Positions 1 through 8,480 of a DNA stretch of 64,000 nucleotides are shown piece after piece. How positions within the stretch are numbered: the stretch's first letter is position 1; every line of letters begins with the position of its first letter. The translations under genes were made by a program, and so were the position numbers. The DNA lies in the NCBI RefSeq assembly GCF_023716665.1, contig NZ_CP071860.1, positions 992,001 to 1,056,000 of the forward strand, given 5' to 3'. This DNA comes from Vibrio sp. SCSIO 43135 (lineage in GTDB: Bacteria; Pseudomonadota; Gammaproteobacteria; Enterobacterales; Vibrionaceae). Under the pieces are notes generated by a model. The model was not told where the DNA came from. It ran no database searches and worked only from the letters and a program-made list of their open reading frames with translations.

Positions 1-1470
1 TTATTAGTTCGTTTGTATTCACGCCGTGGCAGTTGGTTTCGTAGTGATAAACTTGAATATACCGAGATCCCCCAGCTTAAGGATGCGTTAACCAAGCTAC
101 AGCAACAGAATTTTATCGACTTAAATGGACTCATCAGCGAACAAGACCTCGCAGCATCGCTGCTCACTAAGCAGGAAGTACTGGAGTGTTTCCCCCAATT
201 AGATCGTAAAGCGCCTAAACATCAGCTCGTTGCAAGCCTGACAGACACGCCTTTTACCCGATTCGAATCACTAAACTTTGACTGTATTGAGCTACTTAAT
301 TCAGAGCTCATTTCGGTATTACTCACGCTATTTTTCGCCAATACTCACCAAGATCTTAGCCAGTTTGTTCTCGACGATCTCGGTCTGCATCAGTTTGAAC
401 AATATCCGTTAAGTAAGGAGCGCCGCTTCTTTACGTCGCGAGATGAAATCGACCAACTATTAACATTAAGCCAACTGAGCAACGCCTATTGGCTATGCAA
501 CCAAAAAGACAAAGCAAATATCGATGCTTTATTAGAGGCGCTGTCTCAAGTATTACCTGCGGTATCGGAACATTCCTATATCGCACGCAAGCAATTCAAG
601 TTAATTAACGATCTCGCGCGCGATCTTGAACGATTCAACGATTTCCCACTCGCTATTGAGTGGTTTGAGAAAAGCCCACTTCCACCTTCACGTGAACGCC
701 AAGCCCGTATCTACGACAAATTAGACGATAACGATGGTTTTAGCCGCATAGTTCACAATATGCTGGCCTCTCCCGAAAACGAGTCAGAACTAGAAGTCGC
801 CATCAAGCTAGAGCAAAGGTTGCATCGTAAACAGGGGCAAAAAGTACCTAGGGCGAAAAAGCCTAAGACTAAAGAGCACCATTTGTCGTTGGATCTCACC
901 CAACAACGTGTCGAACTCGCGGCTATGGAGCATTTTATAAAAGCGGGATACCAAGCTTTCTACTGTGAAAACGTTCTGCTGAATGGACTATTTGGTTTAG
1001 CGTTTTGGGATGTGGTTTTTGCAGACGTCGAAGGAGCTTTTATTAATGCCTATCAGCATAGGCCACTGGATTTGTATCACTCCGATTTTTCCCAAAAGCG
1101 CAAAGTGATGTTCGAGAAAGCATTTAAGCGACTTAAACAAAACGGGTTTGAACACATGATGCAAACCTATCGAGATAAGTTTGGTCTTGCCAATCCGTTT
1201 GTGCATTGGAATGGATTATCACAAGAGCTGCTAGACCAAGCATGCAAACATATCCCAATCGATACTTTGTTAGCGCTATTTAAGATAATGATGAGCGACC
1301 TAAAGCTTTACCGAAATGGCATGCCAGATCTCATCGTATTCAAGGATGGTGGCTTTGAGTGGATAGAAGTAAAAGGCCCAGGCGATAAACTGCAAGATAA
1401 CCAATGGCGTTGGATAAAGCAGTTTGAACGCTTGGGCATTCCATTTTCGGCTTGCTGGGTGAATCAGTAG
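1..1470 (+). CDS. VRR-NUC domain nuclease, 5' end outside window
   Basis: The reading frame is open from base 1, so the true start lies upstream; the TTG at 13 is only the first possible start inside the window. About 60 residues before the C-terminus the sequence reads GMPDLIVF...EWIEVKGPGD, the D...E-x-K catalytic core of the PD-(D/E)XK superfamily in its VRR-NUC form, as in bacterial FAN1-like nucleases. The long helical N-terminal part precedes this C-terminal nuclease domain, the usual order in the family. A role in structure-specific DNA cleavage is known for the family and inferred here. The gene converges with the next one, with one base between the stop codons. Confidence 0.85.
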   Translation, partial: LLVRLYSRRGSWFRSDKLEYTEIPQLKDALTKLQQQNFIDLNGLISEQDLAASLLTKQEVLECFPQLDRKAPKHQLVASLTDTPFTRFESLNFDCIELLNSELISVLLTLFFANTHQDLSQFVLDDLGLHQFEQYPLSKERRFFTSRDEIDQLLTLSQLSNAYWLCNQKDKANIDALLEALSQVLPAVSEHSYIARKQFKLINDLARDLERFNDFPLAIEWFEKSPLPPSRERQARIYDKLDDNDGFSRIVHNMLASPENESELEVAIKLEQRLHRKQGQKVPRAKKPKTKEHHLSLDLTQQRVELAAMEHFIKAGYQAFYCENVLLNGLFGLAFWDVVFADVEGAFINAYQHRPLDLYHSDFSQKRKVMFEKAFKRLKQNGFEHMMQTYRDKFGLANPFVHWNGLSQELLDQACKHIPIDTLLALFKIMMSDLKLYRNGMPDLIVFKDGGFEWIEVKGPGDKLQDNQWRWIKQFERLGIPFSACWVNQ

Positions 1471-1471
1471 A

Positions 1472-2530
1472 TTAACTTCCCTTAACCTGTTTCGACTTTA
1501 GGTCTTTGATGACATAGTCAGGTGCGACTTTGCCAAGCTCTTTTAGACACTCGTCTGTTTTCTCATTGCCGTATCTCACGTAGATGTCGCATACGGCATA
1601 AAGCTGCTCAGGTGCACCTGAAATTAGATAGGCTTTCTCGAATGATTTTGTCGACTTATCGATGTTTAAATCTTCTTGTAAAACACCGTTTAAATACCAA
1701 TAGTAACTATTGTCTTTAGCCAGTTTTGCCGCGGTTTCAATCTCCTCAGCTGCTGTTGTTCTGTCTTCCAAACGCACTAACGCAAGCGACTTCGAGTAAT
1801 GCAATGATGCGGTTCCCGGTAATTTGCGTATAGCAGTATCCAGTGTATCAATCGCTTCTTTATCTTTGCTTTGCGCTCGGTAGTTGTCGGCTAGGTTTAG
1901 CCACAACTGTGGGTTGTCTGAATCTTTTACAAGCAATGTTTGGTAGCGCTTGTCCGCTTCTTCCCATTGGTTGTGCCAGCGAAGTACATCGGCAAGAAGC
2001 AATTTAGAACCGTCATCTTGTTGCTGCTCTAGAAAAGCGACCAGCTCGGCAATCGGCGCTTCTAATTGAGCACGCTGCTCTTCACTTACGTTGTTGTAGT
2101 CACGTGCTAAGTTAGCCGCCGCTGCAGCGCGTACTGAGTGATGTTCATCAGTTAAAAGTGGAGCCACCATACGCCAACGGTGCTCTAATTGGTATGGATC
2201 TGAGCCTATGATCGCTGCTTCACGTACCACAAAGCTTGGGTCTTTAAGCCCTCGTGCTACAGCGACTAAAGCATTTTGGCTCGGGTACTGCGCAAGCTGT
2301 CTTAGTGCATCGGCGCGAACTTCCGGTTGTTCATTTTGGTTCTGCGCGGTGTAAGAAAGTTTTGTTAATCTCGCTTGTACATCATCCGCCGCTTGCGTAA
2401 CCGCAGTGTCTCCCTGGATTTGATCCGGTTGTAACAACGCTTCATCTTGTGCCAGTGCAGAGCCAGCAATTACAGAACAGGCTAGCAGGGTCATGAATTT
2501 ATTTACTTTTGAATGAGTTGAATTAATCAC
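1472..2530 (-). CDS. Secreted HEAT-like/TPR repeat protein
   Basis: A signal peptide (KFMTLLACSVIAGSALAQ) is followed by alternating helical repeats. Residues about 50-160 resemble HEAT-like repeats (DPSFVVREAAI, DEHHSVRAAAAANLARD) and residues about 180-330 resemble TPRs (NPQLWLNLADNYRAQSKDKEAIDTL). The protein is probably a periplasmic binding scaffold. GTG at 2530 is preferred because GAGGG lies upstream; the ATG at 2494 has no good ribosome site. It begins 11 bases after the sulfatase maturase gene, so the two form an operon. No enzymatic motif is visible and the partner is unknown. Confidence 0.75.
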   Translation of the reverse strand: MINSTHSKVNKFMTLLACSVIAGSALAQDEALLQPDQIQGDTAVTQAADDVQARLTKLSYTAQNQNEQPEVRADALRQLAQYPSQNALVAVARGLKDPSFVVREAAIIGSDPYQLEHRWRMVAPLLTDEHHSVRAAAAANLARDYNNVSEEQRAQLEAPIAELVAFLEQQQDDGSKLLLADVLRWHNQWEEADKRYQTLLVKDSDNPQLWLNLADNYRAQSKDKEAIDTLDTAIRKLPGTASLHYSKSLALVRLEDRTTAAEEIETAAKLAKDNSYYWYLNGVLQEDLNIDKSTKSFEKAYLISGAPEQLYAVCDIYVRYGNEKTDECLKELGKVAPDYVIKDLKSKQVKGS

Positions 2531-2541
2531 AGTTAAAGCCC

Positions 2542-3897
2542 TCAGAATTTAGTTTCAAAGCGAGATGGATTTGAATGAAGTGTGCGACTTGCCACCACAG
2601 ATTGACCATTTAACTCACGCAGTTTTTGGTCATTAAATTTGCCATGAGTAACCGGGTTGCCCGTCATTCTCAAAATGTAAGCAAGAGATTTGTCCGCATG
2701 AGCGAAAAACTTATGCCAACCTGCACAAAGATAATTAAGCCCTGGCTCTCCTGCTTTGGTGCGGGTGAATCGGTTTTTTGGACATTCACCATGACAAGCA
2801 AACTTGTAGTCACACCCTTGGCACTGGCTAGTCAGCGTTCTTGATTTCGCAAACCCGAAAGTTTGTTGTTCCTTGCTGTAAGCCATGTCATCAAGTTTCT
2901 GGTGATGAATATTTCCCACCTTGTATTCCGGATACACATAGTGGTCACATGCGAATACGTCGCCATTAGGTTCCATCGCTAAACCTTTACCACATAGCTC
3001 ATTCAACGTGCACAAAGGGTTTGGTCGCCCCATCCACGTTTCTACGCTCGCTTCAAAGTACTGAACAAACACTTTGCCTAAGTCTTTTTGAATCCACTCA
3101 TCGAAGATCGCAATAAGGAAGTTCCCCCAAGCATGATCCGACACGCACCATGGCTCCATGATGGAATCTTTGTGGCCAGGGATAAGTCTTTTATCACCTT
3201 GTTTTAGTTGCTCGGTCGCTTCCCAAGTTTGTGGGGCTGTTGTACGGAACGTTTTCTGCTCCACAATCGGAATAAATTGCATTTGTGGCGACTTAACCAC
3301 ATCACGCAGAAAACGATACACCTCGAGCGGGTTTTGACTGGTGAGGTTATTTACACATGTCAGGGTGGCGAAATTAACTTGATGTTTGTGCAGCAGTTCT
3401 ACCGCCGCCATCACTTGTTTAAAGGTGCCTCTACCGGCGCGGTTAGTTCGGTAAGTATTATGGAGTAATTCAGGGCCATCGATACTCAAACCAACCAGAA
3501 AGTTGTTTTTGCCCAAAAACGCACACCACTCATCATTAAGCAGAGTGCCGTTAGTTTGAAGGTCGTTTGATATTTTCACGCCCGACGGACGGTACTTCTC
3601 TTGCAGCGAAACGATTTTCTCAAAGTATTCCAAACCAAGCATGGTCGGCTCACCGCCCTGCCAAGAAAAGATAATCTCCGGCGTATTTTGCCCTTCAATA
3701 TACTGGCGAATGTAATGCTCTAACGTTTCGTCATCCATTTTTGGTGAGCAGCCTTTTTTATATTCCAGCAAGTCCTGTTTGCTTAGGTAGTAGCAGTACG
3801 TGCAATCAATGTTGCATGCTGCTCCGATTGGCTTTGCCATCACGTGCAGTCTTTTTGATGCTTTACCATTAAATTGCGGGCCTTGAGTAATATGCAT
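2542..3897 (-). CDS. Anaerobic sulfatase maturase, radical SAM/SPASM (anSME)
   Basis: Radical SAM enzyme that oxidises a Cys or Ser in sulfatases to formylglycine without oxygen. The iron-sulfur motif CNIDCTYCYY sits near the N-terminus, just after HVMAKPIGAA, which is typical of this subfamily. The C-terminal third carries many cysteines of the SPASM domain (CTLNELCGKG, CDHYVYPEYKVG, CQGCDYKFACHGECPKNRF). The start at 3897 has a good site (AAGGTGG); upstream starts at 3933 (ATG) and 3942 (TTG) are possible. Its likely client in this window is the arylsulfatase at 19993, which has a CTAGR motif. It is divergent from the formylglycine-enzyme-like lipoprotein, with a palindrome between them. 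Confidence 0.9.
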   Translation of the reverse strand: MHITQGPQFNGKASKRLHVMAKPIGAACNIDCTYCYYLSKQDLLEYKKGCSPKMDDETLEHYIRQYIEGQNTPEIIFSWQGGEPTMLGLEYFEKIVSLQEKYRPSGVKISNDLQTNGTLLNDEWCAFLGKNNFLVGLSIDGPELLHNTYRTNRAGRGTFKQVMAAVELLHKHQVNFATLTCVNNLTSQNPLEVYRFLRDVVKSPQMQFIPIVEQKTFRTTAPQTWEATEQLKQGDKRLIPGHKDSIMEPWCVSDHAWGNFLIAIFDEWIQKDLGKVFVQYFEASVETWMGRPNPLCTLNELCGKGLAMEPNGDVFACDHYVYPEYKVGNIHHQKLDDMAYSKEQQTFGFAKSRTLTSQCQGCDYKFACHGECPKNRFTRTKAGEPGLNYLCAGWHKFFAHADKSLAYILRMTGNPVTHGKFNDQKLRELNGQSVVASRTLHSNPSRFETKF

Positions 3898-3957
3898 GCG
3901 TTCCACCTTAGAGTCTTGCGATGGAATAATCATAATTCCCAATGATGTCTATGGCTT

Positions 3958-3974
3958 GTTATACCCTTTATAAC
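3958..3974. promoter_or_regulatory. Operator-like palindrome GTTATA-N5-TATAAC
   Basis: A perfect 6+5+6 inverted repeat (GTTATA CCCTT TATAAC) lies in the 136 base divergent gap between the sulfatase maturase and the formylglycine-enzyme-like lipoprotein. The same half-site with the same spacing recurs before moxR (18809-18836) and before the arylsulfatase (19868-19895). The binding protein is unknown. Confidence 0.5.
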
Positions 3975-4033
3975 CATTAGGAATGACCATTTTCGGTAGT
4001 CTGTTGCCAACTCTTTTGACCGTGAGGCGAAGC

Positions 4034-4822
4034 ATGAACGTTTTAAGCAACAAGTATTTAAGCTCAATCAGCGCCATAACATTGACCCTGGTTATATCAG
4101 GCTGTGCGACGGCACCAAGCCACCCGATAGCACAACAAATTAATACCGACATGGTTTTAGTTGAGGGGGGAACGTTTGAAATGGGCTCAAACGCCAGTAA
4201 TGCATCTAAAGCCGAACAACCCGCAAGAAACGTCAGAGTCGACAGTTTCTACATATCTAAGTTTGAAGTGACTCAGGAATTGTTTGAGTCCGTGATGGGA
4301 TCATCAATGAGTTATTTTGCCGGCGATGACATCCCAGTCAACAATATCAGTTGGCAACAAGCTAATTACTTTATCGAACGTCTCAACGAACTGACGGGCG
4401 AAGAATACCGATTGCCGACAGAAGCAGAATGGGAATTTGCAGCAAAAGGCGGGAATGAAAGCCAAGGCTTTACTTATAGCGGTTCAGACAACATTGATGA
4501 CGTTGCATGGTACGACGGTAACTCTAACAACCGCGCACACCCTGTTGGCCTAAAACAACCGAACGAACTTGGTCTGTATGACATGACAGGTAATGTCGGA
4601 GAATTTGTTATCGATGCATTCGATGACACCTACTATCGCTTTGGCCCAACCGACAACCCAAATAACGCTCAAGATAGCGATGTTAATCTCGCCCATAAAT
4701 CTCTTCGTGGTGGAAGTTTCTCTTACGGCAAGCACGACTCCGAAAACTTCCGTCGCGATTTCGCCAGTCAGTCTATCATCATGTCTGACATGGGCCTGCG
4801 TTTAGCTAAAGATGCACATTAA
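4034..4822 (+). CDS. SUMF1/formylglycine-generating-enzyme-like lipoprotein lacking catalytic Cys
   Basis: The start at 4034 gives a lipoprotein signal ending in ISGC; the 17 residues upstream of it have no signal character, and GAGG precedes this ATG. After the lipobox the protein shows the SUMF1 fold signatures: MVLVEGGTFEMGS, FYISKFEVTQELF, YRLPTEAEWEFAAKGG, GLYDMTGNVGEF, LRGGSFSYG and DMGLRLA. The only Cys is the lipobox Cys, so the two active-site cysteines of true formylglycine-generating enzymes are missing. It is probably a structural or binding member of the family. It forms an operon with the phosphatase 10 bases downstream and is divergent from the radical SAM sulfatase maturase. 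Confidence 0.8.
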   Translation: MNVLSNKYLSSISAITLTLVISGCATAPSHPIAQQINTDMVLVEGGTFEMGSNASNASKAEQPARNVRVDSFYISKFEVTQELFESVMGSSMSYFAGDDIPVNNISWQQANYFIERLNELTGEEYRLPTEAEWEFAAKGGNESQGFTYSGSDNIDDVAWYDGNSNNRAHPVGLKQPNELGLYDMTGNVGEFVIDAFDDTYYRFGPTDNPNNAQDSDVNLAHKSLRGGSFSYGKHDSENFRRDFASQSIIMSDMGLRLAKDAH

Positions 4823-4831
4823 GGAAAACCT

Positions 4832-6517
4832 ATGCGTTCAATTCAACTTTCGGCATTGTCTCTCGCCCTGCTCTGCAGCCTGCCAACATTCGCAAACGAT
4901 TCGAAGCCAAACCTAGTACTACAAATCACAGTCGACGGTTTACGTGGCGATCTACTCGATCGATATAAACACAACTTCGGTGACGACGGTTTTCGCTACC
5001 TTATGGATACCGGTACACACTACACCAATGCTCATTATGAACATGGGAATACCGAAACCATTGTTGGCCACGTCTCTCTAGCGACAGGCGCACCACCAAG
5101 TGTTCACGGGATGGTTGGCAATGTATGGTACGACAGAAACGAACAGCGCATAGTATATAACGTTGAAGATGCTGACTACTCAATGCTCAGTAGCGGTGCT
5201 GATGTCGACAAATCGACGGAAATCGATCCAACTCAGAAAGCCGCGCAGCAAGATGGTCGCTCACCAGAGCCTATACTTTCGACCACGTTCAGTGACGAGT
5301 TAATTGTCTCCACCAGCGGAAAATCAAAGGCGTTTGCTGTCTCAGTTAAAGATCGCGGCGCGATCTCTCTTGCCGGTCACACAGGTAAAGCATTTTGGTT
5401 CTCTAAAGCGAAGTCTGAATTTGTCACTTCTGACTATTACTATGACGCCTATCCTGCGTGGGTGAACCGATGGAACGAAAAGGAATTTGCTAATCAATAT
5501 TCCGGCAAACGTTGGGAGCTTACCCTACCAAAAGAGAATTACACCTTAGTTGAACACGACCAAAGCCACAAAGTCGATTTAGCGGGATTCAAGCGTACAT
5601 TCCCTCATCCATACGGACCGGCCAGCTATAAATATTTCAGCACAATGCTAACGTTAAGCCCAGCTGGCGATGAGCTGACTGAAGACTTCGCAAGCACGCT
5701 GTTAAAACAAGAAAACCTAGGTAAAGGTGATGTGACCGATTATCTTTCAGTGAGTTTCTCTTCAAATGACTACGTGATTCACATGTACGGTCCAGAGAGC
5801 CTTGAAACTGAAGATAATTTGGTCCGCCTCGACCGAACCATCGCTAAATTACTGAATACCGTTGATAACCAAGTAGGGTTAGAGAACACACTCATTGTAC
5901 TCTCTGCTGACCACGGAGTGCCTGAAGCCTCACCGGCAGCCAATGCTCTTGGCTTTACTCAAGCAAACTACTTCAATCAAGATACACTGTTAAGTGAAGC
6001 GCTCTATGCAAGGCTGAACAAAGAGTTCAAGTTAGGCAAAGAAGCAATTCGTATCTACGCTCAACCCTACGTCTACCTCGACCACGAACTCATCAAACGT
6101 AAAGGCTTAGATCTAGCTAAGGTTCAGGCCGCCGTTGCCGACGAGATATCACAGGTACCGGGAGTCGCCTATGCCGTGACGAGCACAGACATCGCGAAAA
6201 ACCAAGTTCCTAACACTCATGTCATGGAGCTGATTAAAAACAACTACCACCCTGCACGCTCAGGCGATGTGTATGTTGTATTCCAGCAGCGCAGCTACAT
6301 CACAGATATGGAAGGGCTAACCATTGCATCAACGCATGGTTCTCCTTGGCGTTACGATACACACGTACCAGTGATTTTTGCCGGATTCGATATTCCTAAG
6401 CAAAAGATTAGCCGAGCCATCACGCCATACGATGTCGCACCAACCCTATCGAATAAACTTGGTATCACCTTACCAAGCGGCGCGACAGGCGAAGTGTTAG
6501 AAGAAGTCACACGGTAA
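4832..6517 (+). CDS. PafA-like alkaline phosphatase/phosphodiesterase, secreted
   Basis: Signal peptide MRSIQLSALSLALLCSLPTFA, then an alkaline-phosphatase-superfamily domain. LQITVDGLRGD supplies the first metal-binding Asp; TETIVGHVSLATG carries the nucleophilic Thr region of the nucleotide pyrophosphatase/PafA type; VLSADHGVPEAS supplies the Asp-His pair; STHGSPWRYDTHVPVIFAG supplies the last His. There is no C-x-P/A-x-R sulfatase motif, so this is a phosphatase or phosphodiesterase rather than a sulfatase, despite the neighbouring maturase. A good ribosome site (AAGGAAAACCT) precedes the ATG. The length of 561 aa suits the family. Substrate unknown. Confidence 0.85.
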   Translation: MRSIQLSALSLALLCSLPTFANDSKPNLVLQITVDGLRGDLLDRYKHNFGDDGFRYLMDTGTHYTNAHYEHGNTETIVGHVSLATGAPPSVHGMVGNVWYDRNEQRIVYNVEDADYSMLSSGADVDKSTEIDPTQKAAQQDGRSPEPILSTTFSDELIVSTSGKSKAFAVSVKDRGAISLAGHTGKAFWFSKAKSEFVTSDYYYDAYPAWVNRWNEKEFANQYSGKRWELTLPKENYTLVEHDQSHKVDLAGFKRTFPHPYGPASYKYFSTMLTLSPAGDELTEDFASTLLKQENLGKGDVTDYLSVSFSSNDYVIHMYGPESLETEDNLVRLDRTIAKLLNTVDNQVGLENTLIVLSADHGVPEASPAANALGFTQANYFNQDTLLSEALYARLNKEFKLGKEAIRIYAQPYVYLDHELIKRKGLDLAKVQAAVADEISQVPGVAYAVTSTDIAKNQVPNTHVMELIKNNYHPARSGDVYVVFQQRSYITDMEGLTIASTHGSPWRYDTHVPVIFAGFDIPKQKISRAITPYDVAPTLSNKLGITLPSGATGEVLEEVTR

Positions 6518-6534
6518 CGCGTTATGTTTAACCG

Positions 6535-6562
6535 AAAACACCCACCAATTGGTGGGTGTTTT
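6535..6562. terminator. Bidirectional Rho-independent terminator
   Basis: A perfect 12 bp stem (AAAACACCCACC / GGTGGGTGTTTT) with an AATT loop lies between the convergent phosphatase and WrbA-like genes. The flanking A and T tracts let it work in both directions. Confidence 0.9.
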
Positions 6563-6584
6563 ATTATCTAGTTTAACGCTAGCT

Positions 6585-7148
6585 CTAACGATTAAGCTTG
6601 TTCACTAACGAAGCCACTCGTTCGCCCAAATATTCCGCAGTTACAATATCAGATGGGTGGGCTTCTCCATCAATCCCTTGAGACACAATACCAACTTGTG
6701 TCCCTAATCGATTAATCCCGTGCTCCCCAGTATTGGTTATCTTGTCCAATCCTACCCACACCATTCCATGCTGGTTAGCTAGAGTCTGAATATATTGAAG
6801 CGTCGATGATTGGTCACCATTCAACGCTCCACCACTGGTAAACCCGGCGGCAACTTTGCTCGCCCATTTTTGGTAAAACCATGTTTCGCTGCTGGCATCA
6901 GCGAACGCTTTAAACTGTGCGGCCACGCCCCCCATGTATGTCGGTGACCCAAAAATTATCGCGTCACACTCTGTGAGCGCTTCCAGTATTTCTGTGTTTG
7001 TGAAGCGCCCTTCGACAATCTCCTTACCATCGATACGATGAGAGAAAACCTCGGTGCCCCCCTGCTTTTCTATACCAGCGGCAATAGCCCTTGCAATCTG
7101 ACCGGTGATATCTGTTTGCGTAAAATAGACAATAGCAATCTTAGCCAA
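6585..7148 (-). CDS. WrbA-like flavodoxin-fold NAD(P)H:quinone oxidoreductase
   Basis: The N-terminal AKIAIVYFTQTDITGQIARAI is a flavodoxin phosphate-binding strand-loop, and AIIFGSPTYMGGVAAQFKAF is the FMN-binding signature of WrbA-like proteins; FTSGGALNGDQSSTL also fits. Such proteins reduce quinones by two electrons. I place the start at the TTG at 7148: AGGAAGG lies 8 bases before it, and the protein then begins MAKIAIVYF like its relatives, whereas a further upstream start adds 14 unrelated residues. The promoter has a SoxR-type operator with a 19 bp spacer, which fits a redox-cycling response. Confidence 0.85.
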   Translation of the reverse strand: MAKIAIVYFTQTDITGQIARAIAAGIEKQGGTEVFSHRIDGKEIVEGRFTNTEILEALTECDAIIFGSPTYMGGVAAQFKAFADASSETWFYQKWASKVAAGFTSGGALNGDQSSTLQYIQTLANQHGMVWVGLDKITNTGEHGINRLGTQVGIVSQGIDGEAHPSDIVTAEYLGERVASLVNKLNR

Positions 7149-7190
7149 AATACTTTCCTTCCTATGCGTGAGTTGTACGAAACGACGCAC

Positions 7191-7221
7191 AGACTAAGAC
7201 CTCAACCTAAGTTGAGGTCAA
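7191..7221 (-). promoter_or_regulatory. MerR/SoxR-family promoter with 19 bp spacer
   Basis: Read on the minus strand, the -35 TTGACC (7216-7221) and -10 TAGTCT (7191-7196) are separated by 19 bp. The spacer is covered by a palindrome with arms GACCTCAAC/GTTGAGGTC at 7198-7219. The core CCTCAA...TTGAGG over 18 bp matches the layout of the Escherichia coli soxS operator. It drives the WrbA-like gene. SoxR binding is inferred; another MerR-family activator could use the same site. Confidence 0.75.
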
Positions 7222-7309
7222 GAGGTATTTGAAACTAATCATTTTTGAAGCTTTTAAAGCTATCGAGTTTGTTAGCGTATTAGTAAGTGAATATAGGGTT
7301 CAGTTTAAG

Positions 7310-7322
7310 CGTCATAATGACG
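7310..7322. promoter_or_regulatory. Palindrome CGTCAT-A-ATGACG
   Basis: A perfect 13 bp palindrome about 100 bases upstream of the polysaccharide-lyase-like gene. Its position suits an operator, but no regulator is known to me for this sequence. Confidence 0.3.
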
Positions 7323-7417
7323 TCACCATCCATGTATCAAGCGTCTATTTCTCTTGAGAATGCAGTTAGCTAATCTATACTTCGTTAACTTTCCATTATT
7401 TAAGTAAAGGATTACTT

Positions 7418-8224
7418 GTGAAGACGTCTCTTATAACCGCGTTATCGCTTTTTGCTTTAGTTGGGTGTGAAACCACTGCTTATAAAGACTTTGGGCAATT
7501 CAAACGTTCGCTCAACACCAGAAGCTACGGATACCAGCAAGTGGCCGACCCTATTGATCCTAGCAACAAAGAATTAGTCGAATATTTTGAGGTTCGAGAT
7601 GGAGATTGTTCATCTAATGCGGGTTGGAGTGACTGCGCCAATGATAGAGAGCGAAGCGAGTTATCTCAGAAAACAAACCGGCAAGTTAATGGCAGTGAAT
7701 ATTGGTACGCGTGGGAGATATACTTTCCGGAGGATTACCCTAGTGTTTACCCAACAAAAGTAGCTTTAGGCCAGTTCCACCAGGTCAATGCAGCACCTGT
7801 GTTTATGTTCCAGAATCAATCACCACCTCTCAACGACACTTGGATTCCAGCTAAAAAAGGCGGTTATCACCTTGATAGACAAGTGGATGGCCAGACTGAA
7901 ACTGTATGGGAATTAATACCAGAAGAAGAACTAAGGGGTAAATGGCACCGAGTAGAACTGCACGTTCGTTGGTCAAAAGACACCGATGGTTTCTTTAAGG
8001 CATGGATCAACGGCAAAGAAAAAGTGCGTTTTAATGGGCAGACCCTTTTTGCATCGAAAGCCTACTTCAAGTACGGCCTTTATCGGACATATGTATCGAG
8101 ATACAAAGAGCTTAAAAAGAAAGACAAAATACCAACACAAAGTGTTTATTATCGCTATGTGACTCGTGGTTTAACAAAAGAATCAGTGCAACCTGGTTAT
8201 CAAGAAGTCGCTGTAAACGAGTAG
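7418..8224 (+). CDS. Polysaccharide lyase-like (heparin lyase I family fold) lipoprotein
   Basis: GTG start with AAAGGA upstream. The signal MKTSLITALSLFALVGC ends in a lipobox, so it is probably anchored to a membrane. The body carries RERSELSQKT, YWYAWEIYFPEDYP, KVALGQFHQ, FMFQNQ, GGYHLDRQ and GKWHRVELHVRWS, the jelly-roll signature of polysaccharide lyases of the PL13/PL14/PL20 type. These cut uronic-acid polysaccharides by beta-elimination; the actual substrate cannot be told from the sequence. It stands alone between a redox gene and a DUF1826 gene, so it is not part of a larger polysaccharide locus here. Confidence 0.7.
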   Translation: MKTSLITALSLFALVGCETTAYKDFGQFKRSLNTRSYGYQQVADPIDPSNKELVEYFEVRDGDCSSNAGWSDCANDRERSELSQKTNRQVNGSEYWYAWEIYFPEDYPSVYPTKVALGQFHQVNAAPVFMFQNQSPPLNDTWIPAKKGGYHLDRQVDGQTETVWELIPEEELRGKWHRVELHVRWSKDTDGFFKAWINGKEKVRFNGQTLFASKAYFKYGLYRTYVSRYKELKKKDKIPTQSVYYRYVTRGLTKESVQPGYQEVAVNE

Positions 8225-8241
8225 CCGACCAGAAAACATGC

Positions 8242-8270
8242 GGGACTATCTAGTCGCTTGATAGTCCTGC
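8242..8270 (+). terminator. Hairpin after lyase gene, no T tract
   Basis: GGACTATC and GATAGTCC (8243-8250, 8260-8267) form an 8 bp stem 20 bases after the stop codon. No run of T follows, so it may only slow transcription or protect the RNA end. Confidence 0.35.
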
Positions 8271-8385
8271 ATCTCATGTCCCAAATTAAGTTCCCTATTG
8301 CAGCTTTCTGCACTACTCCTCAGCAATTCATTTGATTCAGTCAAAATTATTAGCTAATCCGCGGACAAACTCTCTCATCAAGCAA

Positions 8386-8408
8386 CATTTGTTATGTTAT
8401 AACATTTC
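8386..8408. promoter_or_regulatory. Zur-like operator
   Basis: The core ATGTTATAACAT (8394-8405) is a perfect palindrome, and the right half TATAACATTTC is identical to the right half of the gamma-proteobacterial Zur consensus as I remember it; the left half agrees at 7 of 11 positions. It lies about 75 bases before the DUF1826 start, which suggests zinc-dependent repression of that gene. Confidence 0.6.
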
Positions 8409-8480
8409 GTGTAATTTATTGTTCTCTGTAACAGTCAGTGCAGAGAATTTTGGTTTTTGAATATGACACGGAGGTATGAC

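Noticed and set aside
4034..4822. Reading the SUMF1-like protein as an active formylglycine-generating enzyme
   Set aside because: Both catalytic cysteines are missing; only the lipobox Cys is present.
4832..6517. Reading the phosphatase as a sulfatase client of the maturase
   Set aside because: There is no C/S-x-P/A-x-R motif; the TETIVGH region fits a Thr nucleophile.
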